A stretch of 34,247 nucleotides of DNA from Candidatus Aminicenantota bacterium. Lineage in GTDB: Bacteria; Acidobacteriota; Aminicenantia; Aminicenantales; Saccharicenantaceae. Of this stretch, positions 10,991 to 19,220 are shown piece after piece; within the stretch, counting starts at the first letter, position 1; each line of letters opens with the position of its first letter. Both the position numbers and the translations under genes were made by a program. The stretch lies in contig PNJE01000150.1 of NCBI GenBank assembly GCA_002877915.1, forward strand, positions 1 to 34,247, in the 5' to 3' direction. The notes under the pieces were generated by a model. The model was given only the letters and a program-made list of their open reading frames with translations. It was not told the DNA's origin and ran no database searches.

Positions 10991-11051
10991 TTTTTCTGGC
11001 CAGCAGTGTTAAGATAAAAACTCAGGAAAGTTAGGGAAGAAGGACCTGGCG

Positions 11052-11951
11052 ATGAATGAGATTGAAGAATTAATGAATCTTGAGGTCAACAGCCTGCCGC
11101 CTCTTCAGCCGATGCTCTATGACGACCTTCATCAAAATGTCTTAAAAAATCTGCACTTAGAACTGGGTAGTGGGCCAGTTCTGTACCTAATATCTCCTTC
11201 CTGTTCGGTTTTAAATACTGTTCCCAGCAATTTAGTCATTGATTTCCTTAACAAAAAGGAGAACCTGCTTAATTACCTTAAGGAATATTTAATTCAGAAT
11301 GTAGCTATCTATACGGTAATTTTAGAGATGAGCAGCTATTTTATCGAGCAGAATAATTATCTGGTTTTAGCCAGGTTCAGGGAAAAAGGAAACGAGGGTC
11401 GGAAGTTCGAAGTGAAGTTTTACACTCACGAACCTAAGGAATTGCTTTCCAACTACAACGATAAGATTTACATCGGGCGGGATTTCATTGACCTCTACAA
11501 TTTTAAGCGGAAATACTGGGGAGTAAAGGACTTTATTATTTCTATCAAAGACCAGTATGATCGGTTGCTGGATAAAGCTGAGGCCCGCCTCAAAAATCCT
11601 TTAGAATATGGCTCATTTTTTCAAGAGATCAAAGAATCAATTAATGAAACCTATAACGAGAGTCTCCTGATTATCCAATCCTTACCCCCCTATCCCGAGC
11701 TGGAGAAAATGAGCGGGAAAGAGTTAATCGAGATTAACAGCCAGTACCGGGAAATTACTCATTTTCTGGTAGAACTCAGGGACGAGGTAGATGAGTTCGA
11801 GAATCTCCTGCGTTACAAAAAGGAAACAGATTTTGTCCGCTATGTGACTAAATTTAAAAAAGATCTGACCAATTTGATTTCTTATCTTAATATTAAAATT
11901 AATGGGGTCCTCGGCTATCGGATTACCAACTTTAAATTTAAGCACTCCTGA
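11052..11951 (+). CDS. Hypothetical protein with acidic/lysine-rich, coiled-coil-prone C-terminal half
   Basis: Complete 299 aa ORF with codon usage like its neighbours and no significant antisense competitor. No family recognised. Confidence 0.7.
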   Translation: MNEIEELMNLEVNSLPPLQPMLYDDLHQNVLKNLHLELGSGPVLYLISPSCSVLNTVPSNLVIDFLNKKENLLNYLKEYLIQNVAIYTVILEMSSYFIEQNNYLVLARFREKGNEGRKFEVKFYTHEPKELLSNYNDKIYIGRDFIDLYNFKRKYWGVKDFIISIKDQYDRLLDKAEARLKNPLEYGSFFQEIKESINETYNESLLIIQSLPPYPELEKMSGKELIEINSQYREITHFLVELRDEVDEFENLLRYKKETDFVRYVTKFKKDLTNLISYLNIKINGVLGYRITNFKFKHS

Positions 11952-12039
11952 AAAGTTTTTCTATAATCTGGTCGCTTCCTTAATACCAAACCATCTTGCT
12001 GGAATGGCTTTTTATCTTAAAAGCAATAATCAGCTGTTT

Positions 12040-13341
12040 TTATCTTTGATCTTTTTTCAGAATTCTGATGTGGCCATAGGAGGTGCTGAGCTTGATTTCC
12101 GGCCGATCTTGAGCTTGGCTAAAAACCTTCATTATGGCTGAGCCATTAGTCTGATTTTCTTCTGGGGGAAAAGGCAATTGCCAGTAAATGTTCCCACCCT
12201 TAGAAATAGCTTCAAAGCGAGCTTTTTGTTCATCTGGCCAATAAAATTTTAAGTTGCTATATTCAGTCTTAACGGTGATGGGATAATCAAGATCAACTGG
12301 ATCCAGGGAAATATCTCCATGGTTGGCCACCAGCGAGAGCTGGCCATGGAAATTTAGGACTTTAACCTCCTCATAGGAAGACTCGATATTGATATTTTGA
12401 GATTTAATTGAATCCAAGGTAAGCTCTGTGCTTTGGCTTTTTATATTAAGGTCGCCTTCTAAATGGGTTAGTTTAACTGATTCATAACTGGTTTCTATTT
12501 CTAACTTGCCCTGGAGGTTGTCAATTTCTATTAAAGAATGATGACCTTTAATCGTGGCTTCTCCTGACTGGCTTAAAGATATTGGTTCGTAGGTTCCCGA
12601 AATTTTTGATGGCCCGGACAGCTTTACTGCTTTTATCTTCGAATGCCTTGATTCCAGGTTCAAAGGACCACGCAGATCAAAGAGTTCAACTTCCTCATGA
12701 GCGCAGTTTAAGTAAACCGGGCCATTAAGGCGGCTTAGCAGCAGAGAAGAATGCTTGGTTTCAACCTGGCTCTGGCCACCGATGTCAGTGAGAGTCAGAT
12801 TTTCATAAGAATTGATTACCTTAACCGGGCCGGAAATCTCGAAAATATCAACTTGACCATGTTGATTATCCACTTCTGCTTGTTGGACCCTGACTATTTT
12901 AACCGTCCCATAAGAATTTCTTACTTTTACCATAAGATTTCGCGGAACATAAAATTTTAAATCAACAGCAAAATTCTTTTTTCGAAATGCCTCTCGGTTG
13001 GTAGATATAAGTAACTGGTCGCCCTCTCGGGTAGTCAGAATTTTAATCTGTTCGGCCACTTTTCGGGCGGCTTCTTCATCTTTCTGCCAGATCTTCTTTT
13101 CCACCTGGAGAGAGATATTTTCCCGGTCAGTTCCTTCTACCTCCACCTGGCCATGGCGGTTAATAATCTCAAGGCGAGGGGCTGCTTCTAGAGTCTGATT
13201 TTCTTCAAATGAATATGAGTTTCCTCGATAAAATAAAGTTTCTGGCCAGCCATCAATCGAAAGCCAGAAATTTTGAGCATAATAAAGTCCTACTCCCAAC
13301 ATGATAATAAGGAATAAAAGGAAAACTTCCTTAACTTTCAT
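12040..13341 (-). CDS. Membrane-anchored DUF4097-type beta-strand repeat protein (putative adhesin/LiaG-like)
   Basis: N-terminal TM (VFLLFLIIMLGVGLYYAQNFW); repeats of about 18 aa such as EIINRHGQVEV, KVRNSYGTVKI, EVDNQHGQVDI, KVINSYENLTL, EIETSYESVKL, KLSTSYGHIRI. Confidence 0.82.
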   Translation of the reverse strand: MKVKEVFLLFLIIMLGVGLYYAQNFWLSIDGWPETLFYRGNSYSFEENQTLEAAPRLEIINRHGQVEVEGTDRENISLQVEKKIWQKDEEAARKVAEQIKILTTREGDQLLISTNREAFRKKNFAVDLKFYVPRNLMVKVRNSYGTVKIVRVQQAEVDNQHGQVDIFEISGPVKVINSYENLTLTDIGGQSQVETKHSSLLLSRLNGPVYLNCAHEEVELFDLRGPLNLESRHSKIKAVKLSGPSKISGTYEPISLSQSGEATIKGHHSLIEIDNLQGKLEIETSYESVKLTHLEGDLNIKSQSTELTLDSIKSQNINIESSYEEVKVLNFHGQLSLVANHGDISLDPVDLDYPITVKTEYSNLKFYWPDEQKARFEAISKGGNIYWQLPFPPEENQTNGSAIMKVFSQAQDRPEIKLSTSYGHIRILKKDQR

Positions 13342-13561
13342 CTTTCCTGTCCTCTGGAATTATCTCTGGCTGATTTTTAGATTCATTTCGGGCCTTGATA
13401 CCATAATAAAGCTTAAAACCTCCCCAAATAATCAAGATAAGGGGCCAAAGTTTAAGCACTATCTCCCAGATATCAATTCCAGCGTTTTGTAGAAGAAATA
13501 ATCCCCCAAGGACAACCAGGACTATTCCCCAGATTAAGCTATCTTTGTGTTTCTTAGACAT
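13331..13561 (-). CDS. Small LiaI/LiaF-type transmembrane protein (DUF5668-like)
   Basis: MSKKHKDSLIWGIVLVVLGGLFLLQNAGIDIWEIVLKLWPLILIIWGGFKLYYG; the GIxLIxxGxxFLLxNxG...WPLxLIxxG pattern. Start trimmed to the ATG at 13561, preceded by GAGGAGGA. Confidence 0.8.
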   Translation of the reverse strand: MSKKHKDSLIWGIVLVVLGGLFLLQNAGIDIWEIVLKLWPLILIIWGGFKLYYGIKARNESKNQPEIIPEDRKDES

Positions 13562-13571
13562 AGATTCCTCC

Positions 13572-14057
13572 TCAAGATTTTTTCCCCGAATAATGATCAA
13601 TAATGAGCTTCAGGCCGATTCCGACCAAAAAAAGCGGCCAGAACCGGATGAAAGAATCATAACTGATGACCTCAAAATTAGCTAACAGGAACAGGCCACC
13701 CAAAAGAATAAGAATTATTCCCCAGGAAATCGACCCCGAGGGCCTGGAGACCTGGACTTCAGCTTTTACCGTAATCTTGTTTTCGGAATTGGTCTCCGCT
13801 TCGGTGGAGATTTTTTTAGCTTCATTTATGGCCTCGAAGATCTGGAAAAAGTAAAATCCAGCTAAGAGAAGGCCAACGAAAGGCTGCCCGCCGCGTCCCT
13901 GAATAGAAACTAACCCGGCGAAGATGATAATTAAAAGAATTCCCTTCAAGTAGTTGCCATTGTAAAGGGCTCCAGTTCCGGGAAATATAGCTGATAATAT
14001 CCCAGCCAAGGCCGGCGACTTGGATGGCTTCTTTTCAATTTTAATTTTATCTTCCAT
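13572..14057 (-). CDS. Multi-TM membrane protein with C-terminal LiaI/LiaF-like TM domain
   Basis: SPALAGILSAIFPGTGALYNGNYLKGILLIIIFAGL N-terminal helices plus SWGIILILLGGLFLLANFEVISYDSFIRFWPLFLVGIGLKLI. Confidence 0.8.
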   Translation of the reverse strand: MEDKIKIEKKPSKSPALAGILSAIFPGTGALYNGNYLKGILLIIIFAGLVSIQGRGGQPFVGLLLAGFYFFQIFEAINEAKKISTEAETNSENKITVKAEVQVSRPSGSISWGIILILLGGLFLLANFEVISYDSFIRFWPLFLVGIGLKLIIDHYSGKKS

Positions 14058-14083
14058 TTTAAACCTCCGTTTTTTATTTCAAT

Positions 14084-14599
14084 TTAATCAGAATCATAAG
14101 GGCTTTTGGATTTGATCGAGGCCATAAAATCCTCTTGATAACCTTTGATTTTATCAGTCCAGACACCAGCCTTTACCAGGAGCTTTTGAGCCAGGCTATA
14201 GCCCTGGTGAATTTCAAACCAGGCTGTCTTTTGCCAGCTTTTTCCCACCGGGGTGAAAGAAAATAAAGAAATGATCATCATCAAAGCCGTTACTGCTATT
14301 AGAACTGGTTGGAAGGCCGGGCTTAGCCAAAATTTCCAGCCGAAAAATCCCTTTCTCGAAAATTTTTCTTTTTGAACAGTCGATTTTTCCGGGATTAGGT
14401 AAAGGCGATGGAGTAAATCTTCGGAAGGCTCAACTTCAGGCAGGTTTCTCAGCTCTTGTCCCAGGCCAACTATTGTGGCCAGGAGGGAACTGCAGACTTG
14501 ACACTGAGCTAAGTGGCTTTTCAGTTTTTCTTCCTCTCTTGGGCTTAATTCAGCCTCAAGATAGGCGGAAAAAAGCTGGCGAGCTTCCTTACAGTCCAT
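14084..14599 (-). CDS. Anti-sigma factor with zinc-finger (zf-HC2/ZAS) domain
   Basis: MDCKEARQLFSAYLEAELSPREEEKLKSHLAQCQVCSSLL (HxxxCxxC), single TM; overlaps the upstream sigma gene by 11 nt. Confidence 0.9.
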   Translation of the reverse strand: MDCKEARQLFSAYLEAELSPREEEKLKSHLAQCQVCSSLLATIVGLGQELRNLPEVEPSEDLLHRLYLIPEKSTVQKEKFSRKGFFGWKFWLSPAFQPVLIAVTALMMIISLFSFTPVGKSWQKTAWFEIHQGYSLAQKLLVKAGVWTDKIKGYQEDFMASIKSKSPYDSD

Positions 14600-15149
14600 A
14601 ATTTCCCTCCGATTTTTTTATTATAGCCTCAGCCATTTGTATTCTCGCTCGGTTGATTCGGCTCTTTATTGTCCCCAGGGGTAATTTTAGCCGGGAGGCT
14701 ATTTCCTCGTAACTGAAGCCTTCGATTTCTCTCAAGACAATAATAGTTCTCAGTTCCGGGGATAATAGCTGCAAGGCTTTTCTGATTAATTCTGATTTTT
14801 CCTGGTCGAGGTAGCGGCTTTCAGGGAGGTCCTGATCATCTGCCAAGAGGGCAGCTTCTTCTATTTCCGTTCTCTGAGATTTTTCGCGGCGTCTTTTTCT
14901 ATATTCGTCAATCAGATAATTTCGAGCCAGGGTTAAAAGCCAGGCGGTGAAGTCGTGGTTAAAGTTGTATCGATCAAGGCTATTAAAAAGTTTTAAAAAA
15001 ATATCCTGGGTCAAGTCTTCGGCTTCCTGCTGATTGCCAGCGAATTGATAAGCTAAGTTAAATATCTTTTTTGAATAATTATCAACCAGCATTTTCCAGG
15101 CTCCTTGGTCTCCTTTTAAGCAATTTTGAATTATTTCTTTTGTTTCCAC
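14589..15149 (-). CDS. ECF RNA polymerase sigma factor (sigma-70 family, RpoE-like)
   Basis: Region 2 AEDLTQDIFLKLFNSLDRYNFNHDFTAWLLTLARNYLIDEYRKRRRE; region 4 LSPELRTIIVLREIEGFSYEEIASRLKLPLGTIKSRINRAR; GTG start. Confidence 0.95.
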   Translation of the reverse strand: METKEIIQNCLKGDQGAWKMLVDNYSKKIFNLAYQFAGNQQEAEDLTQDIFLKLFNSLDRYNFNHDFTAWLLTLARNYLIDEYRKRRREKSQRTEIEEAALLADDQDLPESRYLDQEKSELIRKALQLLSPELRTIIVLREIEGFSYEEIASRLKLPLGTIKSRINRARIQMAEAIIKKSEGNYGL

Positions 15150-15164
15150 GCACGTTCACCTTGA

Positions 15165-15192
15165 TAGACGAAAATTCTTCCTCAAAAGTTCC
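15165..15192 (-). promoter_or_regulatory. Candidate ECF-type promoter upstream of the sigma/anti-sigma/Lia-like operon
   Basis: Minus strand reads GGAAC, 17 nt spacer, CGTCTA (GGAACTTTTGAGGAAGAATTTTCGTCTA), ending about 15 nt upstream of the sigma GTG. Confidence 0.6.
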
Positions 15193-15246
15193 TGGAAGCC
15201 GAAGAAATTAAGGATGACCACTTAGTTTGCTCGAAAGCTTAAGGGC

Positions 15247-15275
15247 TTGGCATAACGCAAGCTTAGCTATATTAT
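15247..15275 (+). promoter_or_regulatory. Candidate sigma70 promoter for the second ECF operon
   Basis: TTGGCA, 17 nt spacer, TATTAT, about 50 nt upstream of the ATG at 15328. Confidence 0.5.
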
Positions 15276-15327
15276 AAAGAAGCCAAATAATGGTGCAACT
15301 ATTTATTATAAAAGGTAGTTAAAGAAA

Positions 15328-15945
15328 ATGAGAATGGATGAGCAGGAACTCATCGAGAGAGTGAAAAAAGGCGATGAAGAAGCCTTTTCTCAGCTGATGA
15401 TGAGATATAAGGACCGAGTGGTTAATTTTTTATATCAAGTTACAGGAGATTATCAAGTGGCCGTTGATCTTTCTCAGGAGACTTTTTTGAGAGTTTATTT
15501 TAAAGCGAGAAAATATCGACCCATTGCTCCCTTATCTTCCTGGATATTTTCAATTGCCGCCAATCTGGCCAAAACTGAGCGGAAAAAAATTTTCCGGCGG
15601 GCAACTATTTCTCTGGAAGAAATAAATAACGATTATTCTTCCGGTAGTTATTCTCTTGATCATAATGACCCGGGTTTGATGAGAAATGTCAGGCTGGCTT
15701 TAAAAAAATTGCATCCCCGCTATCGGATACCAGTAATACTAAAAGATATGGAAGGATTTTCCCAGGAAGAAATCGCCCGCATGATGAAGCTGCCAGTAGG
15801 AACAATCAAGGCCAGAATCAGCCGCGGCCGGGAGTATCTAAGAAAATGGTTAGAGGAAGGTAAAGAAATAAAAAACCGACCTGATAAACGGGAAAAAATG
15901 GATATTAAGTTAAAAAGAAAAAAGCAGGAGTCAGAAGATGATTAA
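15328..15945 (+). CDS. Second ECF RNA polymerase sigma factor (RpoE-like)
   Basis: VAVDLSQETFLRVYFKARKYRPIAPLSSWIFSIAANLAKTERKK; LHPRYRIPVILKDMEGFSQEEIARMMKLPVGTIKARISRGREYL. Confidence 0.94.
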   Translation: MRMDEQELIERVKKGDEEAFSQLMMRYKDRVVNFLYQVTGDYQVAVDLSQETFLRVYFKARKYRPIAPLSSWIFSIAANLAKTERKKIFRRATISLEEINNDYSSGSYSLDHNDPGLMRNVRLALKKLHPRYRIPVILKDMEGFSQEEIARMMKLPVGTIKARISRGREYLRKWLEEGKEIKNRPDKREKMDIKLKRKKQESEDD

Positions 15946-16312
15946 TGATAATAATGAAAATCTGTATTTAAATGAATTGAGACGGGTGACGGCTCCACCT
16001 GGTTTTGAGCAGATAGTAGTTTCGAATCTTAGACGAGCTAAGGCCAGGAGGCGACGGCTGAAGAAGCTGGAACTTGGTTTAAGTGGAGCTATGGTTTTAA
16101 TTTTAGCCATTATCTTAATTTTTACTCAGGTTATCCAGAAACAAGAATATCAAATGGCGACAATCGAAGAAAAAGGCCAACCTGCAAAAATCATACCCGT
16201 TGTCGAGCCAATCAATTACAAAAAAGAAATAACCAGAGCCAGTGGTGAGCCTCAAACCATATTTATTCTGGAGCAGGTTTCTGATGGCTTAATTCAACAG
16301 GCTAAATACTAA
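15938..16312 (+). CDS. Single-TM protein, candidate atypical (no zinc finger) anti-sigma factor
   Basis: 8 nt overlap with the ECF gene; basic N-terminal segment LRRVTAPPGFEQIVVSNLRRAKARRRRLKK followed by TM LGLSGAMVLILAIILIFTQV; no Cys/His finger. Confidence 0.6.
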   Translation: MINDNNENLYLNELRRVTAPPGFEQIVVSNLRRAKARRRRLKKLELGLSGAMVLILAIILIFTQVIQKQEYQMATIEEKGQPAKIIPVVEPINYKKEITRASGEPQTIFILEQVSDGLIQQAKY

Positions 16313-16323
16313 GGAGGTTGGAG

Positions 16324-17862
16324 ATGGATAGGTTTAAATGGAATCAGGTAGGCCTAATCCCCCTGATGGTTAATTTATTATTATTGCCCGCTTTTTCTGA
16401 AACTCTGTTTCCAGCTGCTTCTGATGGGCAGACGGCCGAGATAGTCAAAAAGGCTTCCCCAGCTGTCGTCCGGGTTGAAGTTAGTGATGGGTTGCGGCGG
16501 GTAGCTACTGGGGTAATTATTGATAAAGAGGGGGATATTGTTACCACAGCCTTAATTTCGCCCCGGGATGAAAAACTTACCGTGGTCGACCAGAAAGGTG
16601 AGCGATTGGAAGCCAATTTTCTGGGCTTTGATCCAGAAACCAGGCTGGCTTTCTTACAAGTAAAAAACAAAAAAATGCCGGCAGTAATTTTAGGTTCATC
16701 CAAGAATCTAAAACCGGGAGATTGGATTTGTGCTCTGGGGATATCTCCTGGTTCAGGCATCTCAGTTACCCAGGGAATAGTTAGTTCAATAGCTGAAGAT
16801 AGATTGCGGCTTAATCTCTGGATAACTCCTGGAATGAGTGGTGGCCCAGTACTTGATGAAAAAGGGCAATTGGTCGCCATACTTCGGGGTGTCTATCGAG
16901 ATGAAAACCCAATTATTTTCAGATTCCGTGATAGAGCCGCGGCCGGGAGTGGCTATATTTTAGGGCAGGGGACAGCTCCGGCGGCGGGGTTAGCCATGGC
17001 CATTCCGATCGAGGTAGTAAGTAATATTTTCCAAGAAATAAAAACCAAGGGAAAAGTGGAGTATGGCTGGCTGGGAGTCTCTATTGCCGAAGATCAAGAA
17101 GGACGGGTTTTCATTACCTATGTTGAAGAAAACAGTCCGGCCGAGGCAGCTAAAATAAAAGAAGGAGATCGGATTGTAAAGATCGATGGTCAGGAAATTA
17201 AAAATTCAGACCAGTTTATTTCAGAAATCAGGAGACACCAACCTGGACAGGAAATTACCCTGACCATCGAAAGAAACGGAAAAACTCAACAAATGAAAGC
17301 TAAGCTTGGATCTCTGCCTGAAGAAGAAGCTTTTAGAGAGCTGGAGATGAGATTTCCGGAGATTTTCCGTGGTCAGTCCAGAACACCCATATCTCCTGAA
17401 TGGCCGTTGTTCCCACCAGGAGAGAAGTTTGAATTTGGAATAGAAAATTTTAATTTTATCGGGGTCTACCTGGATCAACTTAATCCGGAACTGGCCAAGT
17501 ACTTTGGAGTGGAAGATGGCCGCGGCTTGCTGATAAGAAGTATCAGTCCGAAGAGCCCGGCCGAGAAAGCGGGTCTGAAGGTTGGAGACGTAATCATTGG
17601 GGCCGATGGGAAAAAGATTGAAACTCTAAATGATCTAACTGAATTGCTGCAAAATAAGAAAAAAGGGGAGAAAGTTAGCCTTGAAATTATAAGGGATAGG
17701 AAAAAGACGAAAGTGGAAGTAGAAATAGCAGAAGAGAGAAGGATGGGCTGGCCAGGAGTGGGAATATTTCCTGAACAGATGAGGGAAATGAAGGACGACT
17801 TTCAAAAAGAAACGATTAGTTACCCAAAGATATACTTTGCCAGCGCTAAGTCTCGATATTAA
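16324..17862 (+). CDS. HtrA/DegP-like protein with degenerate trypsin-like domain and two PDZ domains
   Basis: GVIIDKEGDIVTTALIS...GFDPETRLAFLQV...GMSGGPVLDEKGQLVAI; PDZ1 YGWLGVSIAEDQEGRVFITYVEENSPAEAAKIKEGDRIVKIDG; PDZ2 GRGLLIRSISPKSPAEKAGLKVGDVIIGADG. Start set to the ATG at 16324, after AAGGAGG. Confidence 0.88.
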   Translation: MDRFKWNQVGLIPLMVNLLLLPAFSETLFPAASDGQTAEIVKKASPAVVRVEVSDGLRRVATGVIIDKEGDIVTTALISPRDEKLTVVDQKGERLEANFLGFDPETRLAFLQVKNKKMPAVILGSSKNLKPGDWICALGISPGSGISVTQGIVSSIAEDRLRLNLWITPGMSGGPVLDEKGQLVAILRGVYRDENPIIFRFRDRAAAGSGYILGQGTAPAAGLAMAIPIEVVSNIFQEIKTKGKVEYGWLGVSIAEDQEGRVFITYVEENSPAEAAKIKEGDRIVKIDGQEIKNSDQFISEIRRHQPGQEITLTIERNGKTQQMKAKLGSLPEEEAFRELEMRFPEIFRGQSRTPISPEWPLFPPGEKFEFGIENFNFIGVYLDQLNPELAKYFGVEDGRGLLIRSISPKSPAEKAGLKVGDVIIGADGKKIETLNDLTELLQNKKKGEKVSLEIIRDRKKTKVEVEIAEERRMGWPGVGIFPEQMREMKDDFQKETISYPKIYFASAKSRY

Positions 17863-17886
17863 AGGACCTGCTCCATTCTCAATTCT

Positions 17887-17915
17887 GGGCGGGTGAAAAA
17901 TCCCGCCCTTTTTTT
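17887..17915 (+). terminator. Rho-independent terminator of the HtrA-like operon
   Basis: GGGCGGG TGAAAAAT CCCGCCC TTTTTTT. Confidence 0.9.
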
Positions 17916-18213
17916 ATTAAATAGAAATATATGGCGATAAAAACAATCAATAGCTAACCAGGTTTATAAGGACCTGACTTTTGGTAATATTTTAAGTAAT
18001 TTTTTTATTAAACTTATCTAAAAAATGATTAGTGCGATTAGACCTGGCCTGATAATAAAAACATTAAAATTAAAATAATTTATTCTTGGTGGGCTCTTTC
18101 TGAATTTTAACTTTAAATCGCGAATCGAGATGGTTTTAGGAGTGTTTTAATCAGACCAGGAGATTCGGTTTTATTTTGGATGGAGAGAAGCAAAATAAAA
18201 AAATTTGGTTAAT

Positions 18214-18888
18214 TTATCTTTTCTGGTGAAAGGGGCGGCGTGGTTTGGGATTACCCAGCCACCTGGTTAATAATTCTTGAAATTGTTCAGGTGCTAATCT
18301 CGATGATGAATATAAACCCCGGTCTAATCGCTGGCGGAAAGCTTCGTAAAGAATTATGGCGGCCGAAACTGAAAGGTTGAGACTCTGGACCATTCCGACC
18401 ATGGGAATTTTTATCTGATAATCAGCGTATTGAAGGGCGGTTGAAGAAACTCCCTCTGATTCATTACCAAAAACAATGGCCATCGGCTGGCAGTAATCAA
18501 TTTCGTCGTAGGGAATGGGTTGGCCGGATAGGGTAGTTACGGCAATTTTATAGCCCTGGGCTTTAAGAGAACTCAGACATTCGCTGGTATTGGGGTGAAA
18601 ATGAATCTCAAGCCATTTTTCTGCCCGGGTAGTAATAGCTTCGTTAAAGACTACTTTTTCAGGTTCAGGCGTAATGATGTGCAAGTGGAGCACGCCGACT
18701 GCTTCACAGGTGCGGGCGACGGCACTGGCATTGTGGGCAATAGATACCTCTTCCAAAACAACCTGGAGGTCAGGCTGCCTTTTTGACAAGACCGAAATTA
18801 TTTTTTCTCTTCTTTTTTCTGTGGGCACGCCAAATTTATAGCAGACCGGTGGCCAATTGGCAAATATGGAAACAAAGAGCATCCGCAT
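18214..18888 (-). CDS. trmH: tRNA (guanosine-2'-O-)-methyltransferase, TrmH/SpoU family
   Basis: RREKIISVLSKRQPDLQVVLEEVSIAHNASAVARTCEAVGV; IVFGNESEGVS; IPMVGMVQSLNLSVSAAIILYEAFRQR. True start may be the GTG at 18828 (VPTEKRREK). Confidence 0.88.
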   Translation of the reverse strand: MRMLFVSIFANWPPVCYKFGVPTEKRREKIISVLSKRQPDLQVVLEEVSIAHNASAVARTCEAVGVLHLHIITPEPEKVVFNEAITTRAEKWLEIHFHPNTSECLSSLKAQGYKIAVTTLSGQPIPYDEIDYCQPMAIVFGNESEGVSSTALQYADYQIKIPMVGMVQSLNLSVSAAIILYEAFRQRLDRGLYSSSRLAPEQFQELLTRWLGNPKPRRPFHQKR

Positions 18889-19220
18889 TTTTTAACCCAA
18901 AAATTTTAAAAAATCGCCGGTTTGATAAAGCTCATTGACGCTCGGAAGTTAATTAAATAGTACTTTTATCAGAAAGCTTGAAAATTTCTTAAAATTTATG
19001 CTAAATTAAAGGCTGTTAATTTAATAATTTTATTAGTTTTTAAGTAAATGATTAAAATTATTCTGTCAATAAATAGTAGAAATATCGTTCCAATTTCTAA
19101 TGATTGAAAGACAAATCATTTTTCGAGTCGACCAAAGGTTGACGCTTTGGAAGCAGAGCAAATCGGCTTAAGCTAAGTTCATAAAAGGCAGCTTTAGTTA
19201 TCATTGAGCGGATAAACAGG

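Noticed and set aside
16344-16880. 178 aa minus-strand ORF
   Set aside because: Antisense to the HtrA-like gene, low-complexity Ser/Thr/Arg-rich translation, no start-site context; a shadow ORF.
18040-18165. Imperfect inverted repeat CCTGGCCTGAT ... ATCAGACCAGG in the HtrA/trmH convergent region
   Set aside because: About 110 bp apart with a mismatch, in AT-rich DNA, and a good terminator already exists at 17887; likely chance.
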